Source: Progne subis subis (taxonomy: Eukaryota; Chordata; Aves; Passeriformes; Hirundinidae). Taken from it: DNA of 64,000 nucleotides. Of the stretch, positions 12,245 through 22,634 are shown piece after piece. The notes beneath the pieces are model-generated. The model did not search any database, had not been told where the DNA came from, and was given only the letters and a program-made list of their open reading frames with translations. The stretch is taken from positions 630,001-694,000 of the forward strand of contig JAKJHU010000076.1 in NCBI GenBank assembly GCA_022316685.1, given 5' to 3'. Position 1 is the first letter of the stretch. Every line of letters begins with the position of its first letter. Made by a program: the position numbers and the translations under genes.

Positions 12245-12612
12245 TGTGTGGTTTTGACAGTGGACAAAAGACTGATGCTGAAGATGGTGGCAAGCATCAG
12301 CAGTTTATTATCCCATGGTACAGCTTTTTATACCTCTCTATATTGTACGCATAACACCTGCTCCTTTTTGCATTATAATTGGCTTACAAACTGTGTGTAC
12401 ACGCCTTCTACTCTTTTGTAATTGGTCATAAATTTCTCTGTTCCTTGTTGTAAATGTCAACACACATCCACATTCCACACCCCTTCTCCATCAAAGTTGT
12501 TTACCTGTCTTGTTCAAGGACACAGCTGTAACTCATCAAGGACAAGGCTGCCTGCAGCCCCATTCCTATTCCCCTTTATGTTTTAATGACTTCTGTTGAG
12601 TTGGATAAAACA
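12245..12612 (-). mobile_element. Solo LTR, probably class II endogenous retrovirus
   Basis: Read on the minus strand, this 368-bp block begins TGTTTTATCC (plus-strand end at 12612) and ends in CCACA near 12245. It carries GGTATAAAAAG (12334-12324), followed closely by AATAAAC (AATAAA at 12309-12304), then a U5-like tail rich in CAGCATC-type sequence. A polyadenylation signal this close behind the TATA box is typical of alpharetrovirus-like and other class II LTRs with a very short R. No internal viral sequence adjoins it. I could not find a matching target-site duplication, so both edges are uncertain by several bases. Confidence 0.7.
12304..12334 (-). promoter_or_regulatory. LTR TATA box and polyadenylation signal
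   Basis: On the minus strand GGTATAAAAAG is followed about 15 bp later by AATAAA. This compact arrangement is the core promoter and 3' processing signal of the LTR that contains it. Confidence 0.6.
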
Positions 12613-12976
12613 ATAGGCTTTGATCAATCTGCCTCTGTTTTAATATTGTTGGAAATACTCTGTCCAGGTTTAGTTATTTGACTTGCTAAGGATATATTTA
12701 TAGCAATATAAGTGCAATATTTCTATATATCTACAGCTGAATAAATTAAACACAGGGAAAGTTGTTTTTCTGCTATTGTTCTGCATAGTGAAAATTTATG
12801 TGACATGTTGCTCAGTTTTCAACCTGCTTAAGACTACATATGGGACACAAGCACATGATTTACTCATGCTGGGAGATTCCATCAGAACAGTCATGAGTGC
12901 CCATGAATTTTCCAGTAAATTCCACAAATTAGACACTTAAACATATTATAGACCTTCCTCGCTTTCTCACTTTGTA
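12613..12976. other. Unassigned DNA between LTR and duplicated block
   Basis: About 360 bp separates the minus-strand LTR from the second copy of the duplicated block. Nothing recognisable is seen in it. Confidence 0.55.
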
Positions 12977-13143
12977 CTTGAGAGGTTGGAGGTTTTTTAC
13001 AATGATTTAGCTGTATCCCTTGTACTTGAAGTTTTCATCCTCCCATTGCCCTAAGAAAGTGCTATTTTATACATTTGAAAAGCAAGAGGGAAAGGGGCAG
13101 CATGTGTGTGTATGGGGCAGCATGAGTAGTATGTATGAACTAC
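12977..13143 (+). repeat. Duplicated block, copy B
   Basis: This is the second copy of the block at 8832-8973. It differs by substitutions, by loss of CTAAGTAA-like bases after CCCTAA, and by an internal duplication: GGGGCAGCATG occurs twice (around 13094 and 13115), making this copy about 25 bp longer. Orientation matches copy A and the offset is about 4.15 kb. Confidence 0.85.
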
Positions 13144-13183
13144 TTATATTAAATTTCTTATGTAGTGTCATATCTCAAGAATT

Positions 13184-13237
13184 TTTATATATATATATAT
13201 ATATATATTTATTTATTTATTTATTTTTTTTTTTTTG
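13184..13237 (+). repeat. (TA)n(TTTA)n(T)n microsatellite
   Basis: An alternating TA run passes into four or five TTTA units and then a run of about 13 T. The three open frames crossing it (13020-13395) owe their Tyr/Ile and Phe runs to the repeat. Confidence 0.92.
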
Positions 13238-16200
13238 GTCTTTATAAATATTACTGGAATTTGGGAAAATTAATTTTACAAATTGGGCTAGCAAGAGGAA
13301 ATAAAGTGGATATCCAGAAAGTCACTTTAGCCCGAAAACCATGGTCTTACAAGGTGTCTGCTATAGTTACTGTAGGGAAAATATCCTGTCTTTGACACAG
13401 TCAGAATACCAGAATTCATACTGTAAAATATTCAGTGAGATAGCCTCTCTGTTTCATTTGAAAGAGAAAGGAGTTATCATCCCACAGCTACAGCTGACAT
13501 TCCTAAATACCCAAATGCTCTTTTAGCTGTTTTGCCAGGATGTTACATTGGAAATCTGAAGCTAAGGCTCAAATTGCCTTCACCAAAGTCATATTTCCTC
13601 TCCAGGAGTTAATTTGAAAAACCGTTCTGAAAATCAGAACTCATATATTCTATATAATTTTTAAAATTCCTGTTCAGAAAAAAAAAATATCTTTAAACTT
13701 CACTGACTTTTCATCTGCATCTGAGCATCTACATGACCAAATGAGAAAATCACAAATCGAGGTCACAAATCAAGGAAGTGAATGACCTTAAACTAGAAAG
13801 CATTCTCTGATATTATGATCTAACACGTACACCCCTAAAATTATTTTTCATTGACCTTGGTAGTTGATTACCTTTGAAAGTTGGTTCAAGCATTTCTATT
13901 CACAATTTGGACATTACTGTGTACCTCCCCCTGAGGCAGGGAAACTTAGACATCTTGAAAAACTCTGGCATCTGTCCCCAGATAGCCACACCTACTGCAA
14001 CAGGAGCACATCTTGGGGTGAAACCTGATCTCTATATTCCTTTTTTTCTACCAGTACACCTGACTCCCACATTAAATATTTTATGCAAGTTTTCTGACCT
14101 AGATTTGCTTAAAATGGTAATGAATAGAATGCATTAACAATGAAGTCCAGGCTTCTGTGGTATTTATTCCCAAAGGGAAAACCCAGTTTCCTAGTGAGGT
14201 CCAACTTGACAGTACTGAGAAGAAATTATTGATTTGGAAGAATGTCACAGACCCTTTTTGGCCCCCCAAATTATTTATTTTTCTTTATTATGTATTTCAG
14301 CCTAGAAAGTATTCAAAAGGGAAAAATAACACCACACACATACAGAAACATGCTCATGCACACCCACACAAACAGGCTGGAGTTCTATCAGAGAGATAAG
14401 GTACAAACTAACTAAACAGGAACAATTTGAAATATTTTAATAAAAACTCCAGAAGGGTGTAAACTTGATAGTGTCCTGGTGAGATAGAGATATAAGATTG
14501 AGTTAAAAGTTTACAATACCAGACATCATTACGAAAAAGTTTTCAATTCTAGTAACGCAATTCAAGAAGAATATACTTAAGAAAACACATGACAGATAAT
14601 GAAGGTGATAGCTTTTGCCCAGTATCTGTGATTTACTTTTGTCAGAAGTGTAATTAATCCCAGCCCCTCTATTACTACATCTACACTGATACAGTTTGCA
14701 GCTTTGAAAACTGAAAATCTGGAAGAACTGAATGCAGGAATTTATGAGCTATTTTATTTTTCAGAGTAATTAGTGCTCTTGGAAAAACTAATATTTGGTG
14801 AATCCCATGTGGAAGGTCTTTTTTAAGCTGAAATATTGCCTTCATTGATATTCTAATAGCACAGGAAATTTATGTATTTACTTTTTTACTCTGGTCAAAA
14901 TTATTTTTTTGTTGTTAATTTTCCTGGCCTACTGAAGGCTTCTCTAATGGAGCAAAAGTTATGTGTGTCAGGGAATCTCTCTGTAGTATCATCATTTTGT
15001 CCATTAGTACTGACTGATGATGGGTGTTTATTTCTTCCCTGAAACATAAAATTTCTTCCCCTTTCTTAGTTTTGCTGAGTGTCTACTGACATAGAAACAG
15101 GCCTATTTGAAATAGAAGCACAGTTATGTGTTCATATGGCTTTCAGTCATGATCATATTCATCATGTGCAGCTCCAGAGGGGCAGATGGGTGCTGTGCAG
15201 ACTGCAGCAAGGGGCACAGGCCATCCTGCTCATTTCAGCAAGTACCTGCTCAGCAGCAGTTGCATCCTTCCAAAGTGCGTTTCAGATCATTGTCAGCTGC
15301 ATCATAGGCATTATTAAGGGGAATTTTTAATCTGCATCACTAAAAATTTCTCATCATGCTTGAGGGTAATGCTTAGAAATAATATTCCTAACAGTCAAGG
15401 ATTAATTCCATTTTTGTAATGAATAGACAATGCTGGCATTACAAAGAGTGTTATAACAGTATGAGGATTGCATACACAAATATAATCTCTTTGCTGAATA
15501 ATTTGGTGATTATTTTGATAAAGAGAAACTTATATCCTAACATCCACATTTTTTATCCTATACCATGTTCCTAGGTCACGTTGCACAAATTCCTAATGCT
15601 CCTGCTGTGAGAGTTTTGACACTGAGAGGCGATGTGTGGGAAGTGTGCTTGTCAGAGAGACACCTTCTGAGATGCTCTTTATTTGAAACCAACCTGCCTT
15701 GTCATGTCTTTGGTATAGACCCACGCTGTTTTGAAGAGGCAAGCAAGGAATCTTTGTTATCTGTCTACTGTTCTGCTTCAAGACTGTGCTTCTTTAGATG
15801 TAACTGCAGCTGTGCTAAGATTGCATCCATGCTGAATTCAGTTCTGTCCTCTAAGAATTTACAGAATGAATGAGGGTGATAAATTTCATAGGCCCAGGAA
15901 GCTATATCTCAGGTTATCAGCTTTCTTATAATCTGAATGATATGAAAATCACATAAATCTCTCCTGTGATAACCCAATCTTGTACCACTGCCTGAAGTAC
16001 ACAGGAATCTAGATAATTATACAATACACAGACCACTGGAAGATTTCGTTAGTGGAACTGGAACTTGCTGAAAATGTGCAGAACTGGAGCTTGCTGAAAA
16101 GCAATCAGTAATTTACAAAGAAACATGAATTATTCCAGCAATTAGTGGTGTTTTGAGAATTGTCATTAAATTCCATATTTTGTCTGATCAGAACAGGTGA

Positions 16201-16473
16201 TGGTAAGAACATAAAGACTGTTCAGAAAAAGCTATCTCCTATCCCTTAAGGACTAATTGCTTTGTATAAGAGAGATTTCTGGTTGGGATATAAGCATTGT
16301 AATGTAACCCTGAGTCGGTTCATGATGTTCCTCCAAAGTTTACCAGTCCAGAAGTAAAATATATACATTGCAGGTAGAAAAATCTAAGGCCTTGTCCTAT
16401 TAAGGTAATCCCTTTTCAAATATGTTAAAAATGCTAGCATCAGAGATTTTTTACAGTGTTTTTGTCTAGTTTT
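13238..16473. other. Unassigned DNA, no gene seen
   Basis: No gene can be supported. Open frames at 13874-14137 (87 codons), 15079-15330 (83) and 15565-15873 (102) have no recognisable domain. The last two are Cys/Ser-rich and lie in slightly more GC-rich DNA. A 20-bp unit GAACTGGARCTTGCTGAAAA occurs at 16055-16074 and 16081-16100. A CA-rich piece lies at 14325-14386. Confidence 0.5.
16055..16106 (+). repeat. Short 26-bp imperfect tandem duplication
   Basis: GAACTGGAACTTGCTGAAAA and GAACTGGAGCTTGCTGAAAA lie 26 bp apart with one substitution, so a 26-bp stretch was duplicated. It is a minor local event. Confidence 0.75.
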
Positions 16474-16507
16474 TATACACACACACACATATATATAGAT
16501 ATATGTA
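16474..16507 (+). repeat. (AC)n(AT)n microsatellite
   Basis: TATACACACACACACAT passes into alternating AT/AG dinucleotides. This is a short compound dinucleotide repeat. Confidence 0.85.
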
Positions 16508-16744
16508 TTTGAATCCAATTGCAGTTTTGCAGACTAAAGCAGCAGTAGCAGGCCATGGGGACCAGGTGAAGTACATAATGTTTGAAGCACAATTTTCTTC
16601 TCTCTTACCTAGGCAGGTGTGAGTCATGACACAAACGTATAAAATACCCTCCCAAGAGATTCGAACGTCGTGCTTTTTATCCTCAGGTGGTAACAACAGC
16701 ATAAATCAATATCGTAGTGCCAATTTACATAAATTTCTACACAG

Positions 16745-17050
16745 CAATTGGCTAAATGACAACTCATAAGGATATGATAACATTCTGCAAGTATTTGAAG
16801 GTCATAAACACTAAGCAGGGGGACAAATTTAGATTTAGGGTGGCATAAGGAGATGTAATTAGGAGCAATGGGAGGAAATTAAGGGAGGAAAAAATTAGGC
16901 TGAATATCAGAAACAATTTTCTGACAGTGAGATGTATTAGACTGTGGAAAATAAGTCTCCCAATGGACATTCCATTGCTCAAGATGTTTAGACTGGACAA
17001 AGTACTAATGCATATCCAACGGGGACTAATTTTGCAATGTATGGTGTGTA
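16745..17050 (+). mobile_element. Old CR1 LINE fragment (3' region, sense)
   Basis: The order of landmarks follows the end of the CR1 reverse-transcriptase ORF and 3' region: CTGCAAGTATTTGAAG, CAATGGGAGGAAATTAAGGG, AATTAGGCTGAATATCAGAA, CAATTTTCTGACAGTGAGA, GACTGTGGAAAATAAGTCTC, CAAGATGTTTAGACTGGACA and AAGTACTAATGC. The typical GATGATCTAATGGTCC end is missing, so the copy is truncated at both ends. Divergence is high, pointing to an old amniote CR1 lineage rather than a recent one. A minus-strand 101-codon frame (16764-17069) crosses it by chance. Confidence 0.82.
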
Positions 17051-17191
17051 GACAAGAAACCAGAGACATTTAATGGGGTAAAAAGAATTCTATGCTAAGA
17101 AAAACAAACAAATAAATCTTGTGTTTTACATCACTTTCAACAAATGTAGTAATATTTCTATGTCTTTTACATATGTGCATTTATACAGGGA

Positions 17192-17226
17192 ATTTTTTTT
17201 TTTGTCTGATTTTTTTTTTTTTTTTA
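17192..17226 (+). repeat. T-rich homopolymer pair
   Basis: Two T runs (about 11 and 15 nt) are separated by GTCTGA. The open frames 17119-17316 and 17121-17429 read through them as Phe runs. Confidence 0.85.
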
Positions 17227-18033
17227 AAGTATTACTTCAGTTTAATGGCAAATTTCATAATGGCAAATTTCTTGTCCTCTGCTATCTATCAAATTCAGAA
17301 GTGCTACAATTTCTAGTATTTAGTTTTTCTTTTAACACAGGAAAAAATCCCATATACTTATTTTTTTTGTTATACAAAATTTTCACTCTTGTGTGTTGCA
17401 GAACTGTATATCATTCTGGAACTGCATAAGTATTTTTGTAGAAGTTGGTTGTGGTATAATATTAATTATGAAAATAATTAGAAAAAATGTTATCAAACCA
17501 TTAAACTGTTAATTTTAATAATTTTACAATAAATGGCTAAGATAAGTGTGGGGGTTTTTTTTGTTGTTGTTTTTTTTTTCTGCATCTTGTTGGACTTTAA
17601 TCACTGGAAGAAACATTTCCAAACTATGGTTTGCAAAGGTGATTACAGAAACACATTTCAAAAATCTATATCTTTATATATTTTAGACAAATCGTTTTGG
17701 GATATATCTAATTTCAACAAGAATGTGCTCTCAAAGTTATTAGGTTACGCCTGATTCCATGAGATGCAAATGTGAAGTATGCTCTGGAATCTTGGACATT
17801 GTATTTGACTGCTGAGCACCTAGAAGAAAAAAATCAAAAGAGAAATATTCAAAACAGCTACATCTAACAAAGAAATCTGTGAGATGTCAGTAAGTAAACA
17901 ACTCCAGGACCCATATTTACCACTCAGTTTACTGAGCACTGTGTTGATGCAAGTGACAGAAGAGAGGCAGATTCATGGATTGAGCACACCAGAGAGAAAT
18001 GAAATTACCTGAGTCAAAAAGTTATAAAACTCT

Positions 18034-18156
18034 AAAATAATAACAATGATGATGAAGATGATTATATTGATGATGACTACCATAATAATAATTATTATAA
18101 TTATAATATATTATGATATAATAATAATAGTAATAATAGTAGTTGTACTAGTAGTA
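18034..18156 (+). repeat. AAT/GAT-rich trinucleotide tract
   Basis: About 120 bp of degenerate AAT, GAT and AGT units (ATAATAATAATTATTATAAT and similar) is typical of an eroded trinucleotide microsatellite. It has stop codons in all frames. Confidence 0.85.
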
Positions 18157-18610
18157 AAATGTGTTTTGGAAGTGCTTTGGTAACAAATAGTTCTTTTTTA
18201 CTGAGCAGCATGTATGGCTCCCAGCACTTCAGAAGTTGTCAGTTACTTGGTTTTTATTATCTGCCTGTTTCCTCACCTATTTCCTTGACAAATTGCATTA
18301 AACATATTCAGATGCTTAATATAGCAGAAAGTTATAAGTTTTCTTATCCTCTTTTTTCAGCATTCCTCCAAACCTAAAGTAGACCCACACAACTGACATG
18401 ACAGCTCAAGGGGAAGTACAGAGAGCACAGACACTTTTTAGTCATTTGTTCCATCTACTATTGCTTTAGTTTTTCTGCAAAGAAGAATGTCCAGGGAAAA
18501 TTGCATCATGGCCAGATGACCCATCTCTATTTTGGAAAACACTTTCAGTATTGTCAAGAAAAAAATCACTTCACCAGAAGTTGTGTGAGAAATACAATCT
18601 TGAGCATGTC

Positions 18611-18635
18611 TCAAAAAAGAAAAAAAAAAAAAAAA
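18611..18635 (+). repeat. A-rich homopolymer
   Basis: A run of about 17 A follows AAAAAAG. It lies inside open frame 18551-18799, where it gives a Lys run and argues against that frame being a gene. Confidence 0.85.
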
Positions 18636-18903
18636 GCCTGGTGCAGTTTTTGAATTACAGGAGGATAAATAGCTTCAACATGCTAAAACTGCAGTATAGT
18701 CAAAAGCATGGTTTACAGTATAAAAGTTCACACTGTCACAGTCCAGAGTCCCAATTTCACCAAAATCCACTATCGCTTAAGTTGAAAATATCTTCATAAC
18801 TCTAGGAAACATATATTTGGGAATTTGCATAGATATCAATCTAAATCCTTGAGATTCAGAAGCAACAACCAGCTAACTTCCAAAGGAAATTAAATTGATG
18901 TTT

Positions 18904-18920
18904 CACAGTTTTAAACTGTG
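18904..18920. repeat. 17-bp palindrome
   Basis: CACAGTTT, one T, then AAACTGTG form a perfect inverted repeat with 8-bp arms. In 64 kb of AT-rich DNA such a short palindrome may be chance. Confidence 0.7.
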
Positions 18921-19230
18921 CATTTTGATAACACTCTGGAGTGTTTACATATTTGTGGTTTTTGCCTGACTGACTTTAAATGTTCAAGTTGTCATTACTA
19001 AGCAATAGTAGCAACAAAATCATTGTATTGTAATGTAAAGAATCTGGTTTTATACCATGGGAATGATAGACATTCTTGGTTATATTAACACCAATTTTCA
19101 AGTGATGACAACTTGGTTTATATCTAGCAGTCTTTATTTAGGTAAGTCAAAGTATGCCGAGGAAAGAGAAAATCACACCAATGAATTTATTTTATTATTT
19201 TAACACCGCTTAAGGTTGAAAGCTCTGTGA

Positions 19231-19255
19231 TTTTTTTTTTTTTTTTTTTTTTTTT
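19231..19255 (+). repeat. Poly-T run (25 nt)
   Basis: This is an uninterrupted run of 25 T. No SINE or LINE body is recognisable on its 3' side, so I do not call it a retroposon tail. Confidence 0.9.
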
Positions 19256-22200
19256 ACAGTATAGTGGCTTTCCTAGGTAGAAAAACTATTTATTTACCTT
19301 CAGAGGACACTCAGTATACAGTGATGAACTTACTGGACTTAACTGGAAGACAGAGAAACATGCTTGTTACTAGTGTGCCATATCATAAGTGTGTTTTACA
19401 GGTGTTAAAGTTTTCTCTAGTTTTTATTATTAAAAAAAAAATAAATATTGCTTTACTTTTTTAGACCTTACTATACGTCAACATAAGAGTTAAAAATTTA
19501 AATATATTTCTTGGATAAGAGTGTGATACAGAGCCATGTCTGTGCAGCCAATTCTGATATGACTAAAACTTGTTTTCACAGACCACGCAACTTGTTTTTA
19601 ACTCCTTGTGCTGGGAATTTTATGTTAAAAGGACTAGAGTCTTTTGAAGCTATCAGGTTGTTTACACAGACACTTCTCAAAATTTGACTTCTGAGTATCA
19701 TGTTTGTTTCTTTTCCTTTGGTGGAATTACTTCAGAGAATTAAAATAATTTAAAAAACAAAGCTATTTTAAAACACTAACTTGTACTTTTAAAAAGAGTA
19801 ACAATTTTTGCTTATTCTCATGCTAAATTTTAACTTATTTTAAGAAAATAAATTTCCACTTATAATTTACTAATTCAAACACTTCAAAGCTGATTGAAAT
19901 CATATATAAGAATTATCTTATGATTTAATTGGTGCAAGTATGTGACAAACATTTGACAGACTATGAGAAAGTCTCGAATAGGCAGCTAATAAACAATAGG
20001 CAGTGCATTCAGAACCCACTGAGTGGACAACCCCATTGTATTTCATCATGGTGGATGCAATGCAACCTGATTAAGCAAAAATAAATTTGTGATTATCTTT
20101 GCTACAGAAGAGATTGACACCCATCATTTAATTCCATTTCTGATCTTGGTCAGACCTCTCAGAATTCAGGAGCTCTATGTACAGAAGAGGGGATGTAACT
20201 GAAGTACAATTGGAGGTGACAGCACACAATGCCTTCAAAGCTGATAAGACTCCCTTGACCTTGGTAGCTGTAGGCTGGTGATGACTTTCTGTTATCCTAA
20301 GAGGGCTCTTATGTGTCCTTATTACACCAAGCACTGGTGTGTGCCATTGATTTCCACTTCAATAGCTGGATCTCCTGTTCATACTCTAAAACATGTTCAC
20401 TCTTGAGATGAAGTGGGCAAAATTTCTTCACCCTGAAAAAATGTGTTCTCAAATGTATTTGTCTCAGATCATTCAAATTTAATGTGCCAGTAAAGACAGA
20501 ATTTTAATTGCTCCAGCTGAGCTATGGGCTCTCTTTGAACCAAAACTGGTGGCGCAAGTAAGCTGCTTTGCAGACATCCATCACCTTGTATAGTGTAATT
20601 TTTGTATAGAGTCATTGCAGTTGTTGGAGAGTTTCAAGTAATTAACCCAAACAAAAATTGAGATAACATGTCAGACTGCTGCATTAGACCGATTTTATTT
20701 ACTTGGGTTAGTGAAGCTGGGTTAGCAAAACACTCTTTTTCCTCCATACATGCCCTTTCTCTGTTTTCCTAAGTGAAGTATTTTCAAAGGTTTCTGGAGT
20801 TCAGAAAAGAGTTTGAATGTGCAAACAAAGATTTTAAAGAACATTGTGAAAAAAAAATCCCTGTAGCTGCTGCAGTGCAGGATGTTCTGAATCTAATGAG
20901 TCTGAGTAACTTAGTTCTTGAAAAGTTGCAGTCTATCATGCGGCTTTTTAGGCCCACTTAGTGACCAACATTTTGGCAGAATTTGAGCTGTCCTGACAGC
21001 AAAGGGTTTGTCTCAATAACCATAGAAATCTTTGGATTTTTCTCATTTCTTTTTCTTTTTTGTTTAATTTTTAAAATGCCCAGAAGAATCTTCTAGAGCA
21101 TTAAAAAATATTATAAATGTCATAAATGACTGGTCTTATAAAATGTATTATAAACATAATACCAATTATTGCACCAATATCATATCAATTTAGTACTTAA
21201 AACATCTCATTTGCATGCTGCAATGGTTCAAGTGTTTGGGATTACTTTATGTTGAGAGAGTATCTATAGAAAAAGTGTTGTCTGAATGTACTGTGAATTT
21301 TATAATTTCAAACAACACAGCACAAAATAGCTAAAGAACTCATACATACTTTGCAATGAATAAAACCATATTAATACTGTCTCTTTTTTAGTTTCTATTA
21401 CAGTTTTATTAGGATTCTGCACATTCTTGAGCTGTCATAGATTTTTCTACAGAAATTATCCATTCAGGAGAAACATCTATCCAGGATTTTTTTTATGATT
21501 TCTCCCTTTCCCTTTCCATCTCCCTTTGACACTTAATCTGAAATACCTGAGCCCAGTGTGGAGTGTTATCCTTCTGAATTTCCAGATAGACACTGTAAGA
21601 ATAGTTTTAGGAAGCATGACTTTCTAAGATCATGCCACTCAAAATGCCACAAAATCTTTAATAGCATAGTCCCAGAATCTAGGATCTTTCTTATGTATTA
21701 TAGAATTCAAGACTTTAAGGAGGGAAACACTCCTCTTGCAGCTATAAGAGAACTGACACTATAAGTTTTCTTAGTCTACTGGGAAATTCCTGTGAATGTT
21801 TTTTCTTTTACATAATTACATGCTGCTGACAAGGTGGTGGCAGTTACAAATGCTGTAGTAACCAACTGCATTATCCCTGGGGAAGACAAGAAATTTCTAT
21901 TCGAAGAGTACATACTCCTGAAACAATCAAATGTCTCCCCCAGAGATTTGAAATGGTTGTATCTGCCACAACATGGCAGGTTGCTTCCCCCAAGGGCACA
22001 CACAGCCTGGAGGCTGCTATTGTCAGCTCAGTGGAATTTGCTAACACAGGAGTCAAGGGGAGCAGTCTGGCATGTGCCTGGTTGAATTCACTAGCAGTAA
22101 GCCTAGACTTGGTTAACATATCCAATTTGGATGCCATGCATCTCCAAATTACAGTGGATATTGAATTTTGTTATCCTTAAATGGCTTCCCCTTTTTTCCC

Positions 22201-22492
22201 TTTTAACAGAACATCTTTACTGCAGAGACCTAGTTTTTTAGCTTTCTTCTCGTTTCTCTCTTTCTTCCCTTATTTATCTTTCTTCTGGAGATATCTGGGA
22301 CTTACATTATGAATTATTAACCTTAACGCTTTTTTCCTCTGGATCTCTTGAGAGGTTTTGTACCTTTTAAAAACCAACACAGAATGAAAAATTGTCATAT
22401 TTATTTTCCCAAGGATTCTCCTTCAAAGATACAAGAGATACTTTAATATTTTTCTTTCTCTTTTCTGCTGAACAGAAGTAAATTTGGTGGTA

Positions 22493-22634
22493 GCAGTGAG
22501 GAAGGCGAGTGAGTTAATGAAGTAAACCTCTGCTTATTTCTGGGTTACTAGAAGAGTTAATTTGCAGTGAGGAAGGCGAGTGAGTTAATGAAGTAAACCT
22601 CTGCTTATTTCTGGGTTACTAGAAGAGTTAATTT
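22493..22634 (+). repeat. Exact 71-bp tandem duplication
   Basis: Two adjacent 71-bp copies (22493-22563 and 22564-22634), each starting GCAGTGAGGAAGGCGAGTGA and ending GAAGAGTTAATTT, are identical as far as I can compare them by eye. Perfect identity implies a recent duplication, a polymorphic tandem repeat or an assembly artefact. Confidence 0.95.

Larger units (their letters stand above)
17051..22492. other. Unassigned DNA with homopolymers and an AAT-rich tract
   Basis: I see no supportable gene in this stretch. Open frames are below about 105 codons and many cross poly-T runs. Between 21,776 and 22,180 four frames overlap on both strands in more GC-balanced sequence, but no domain is recognisable. 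Simple repeats are listed separately. Confidence 0.5.
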
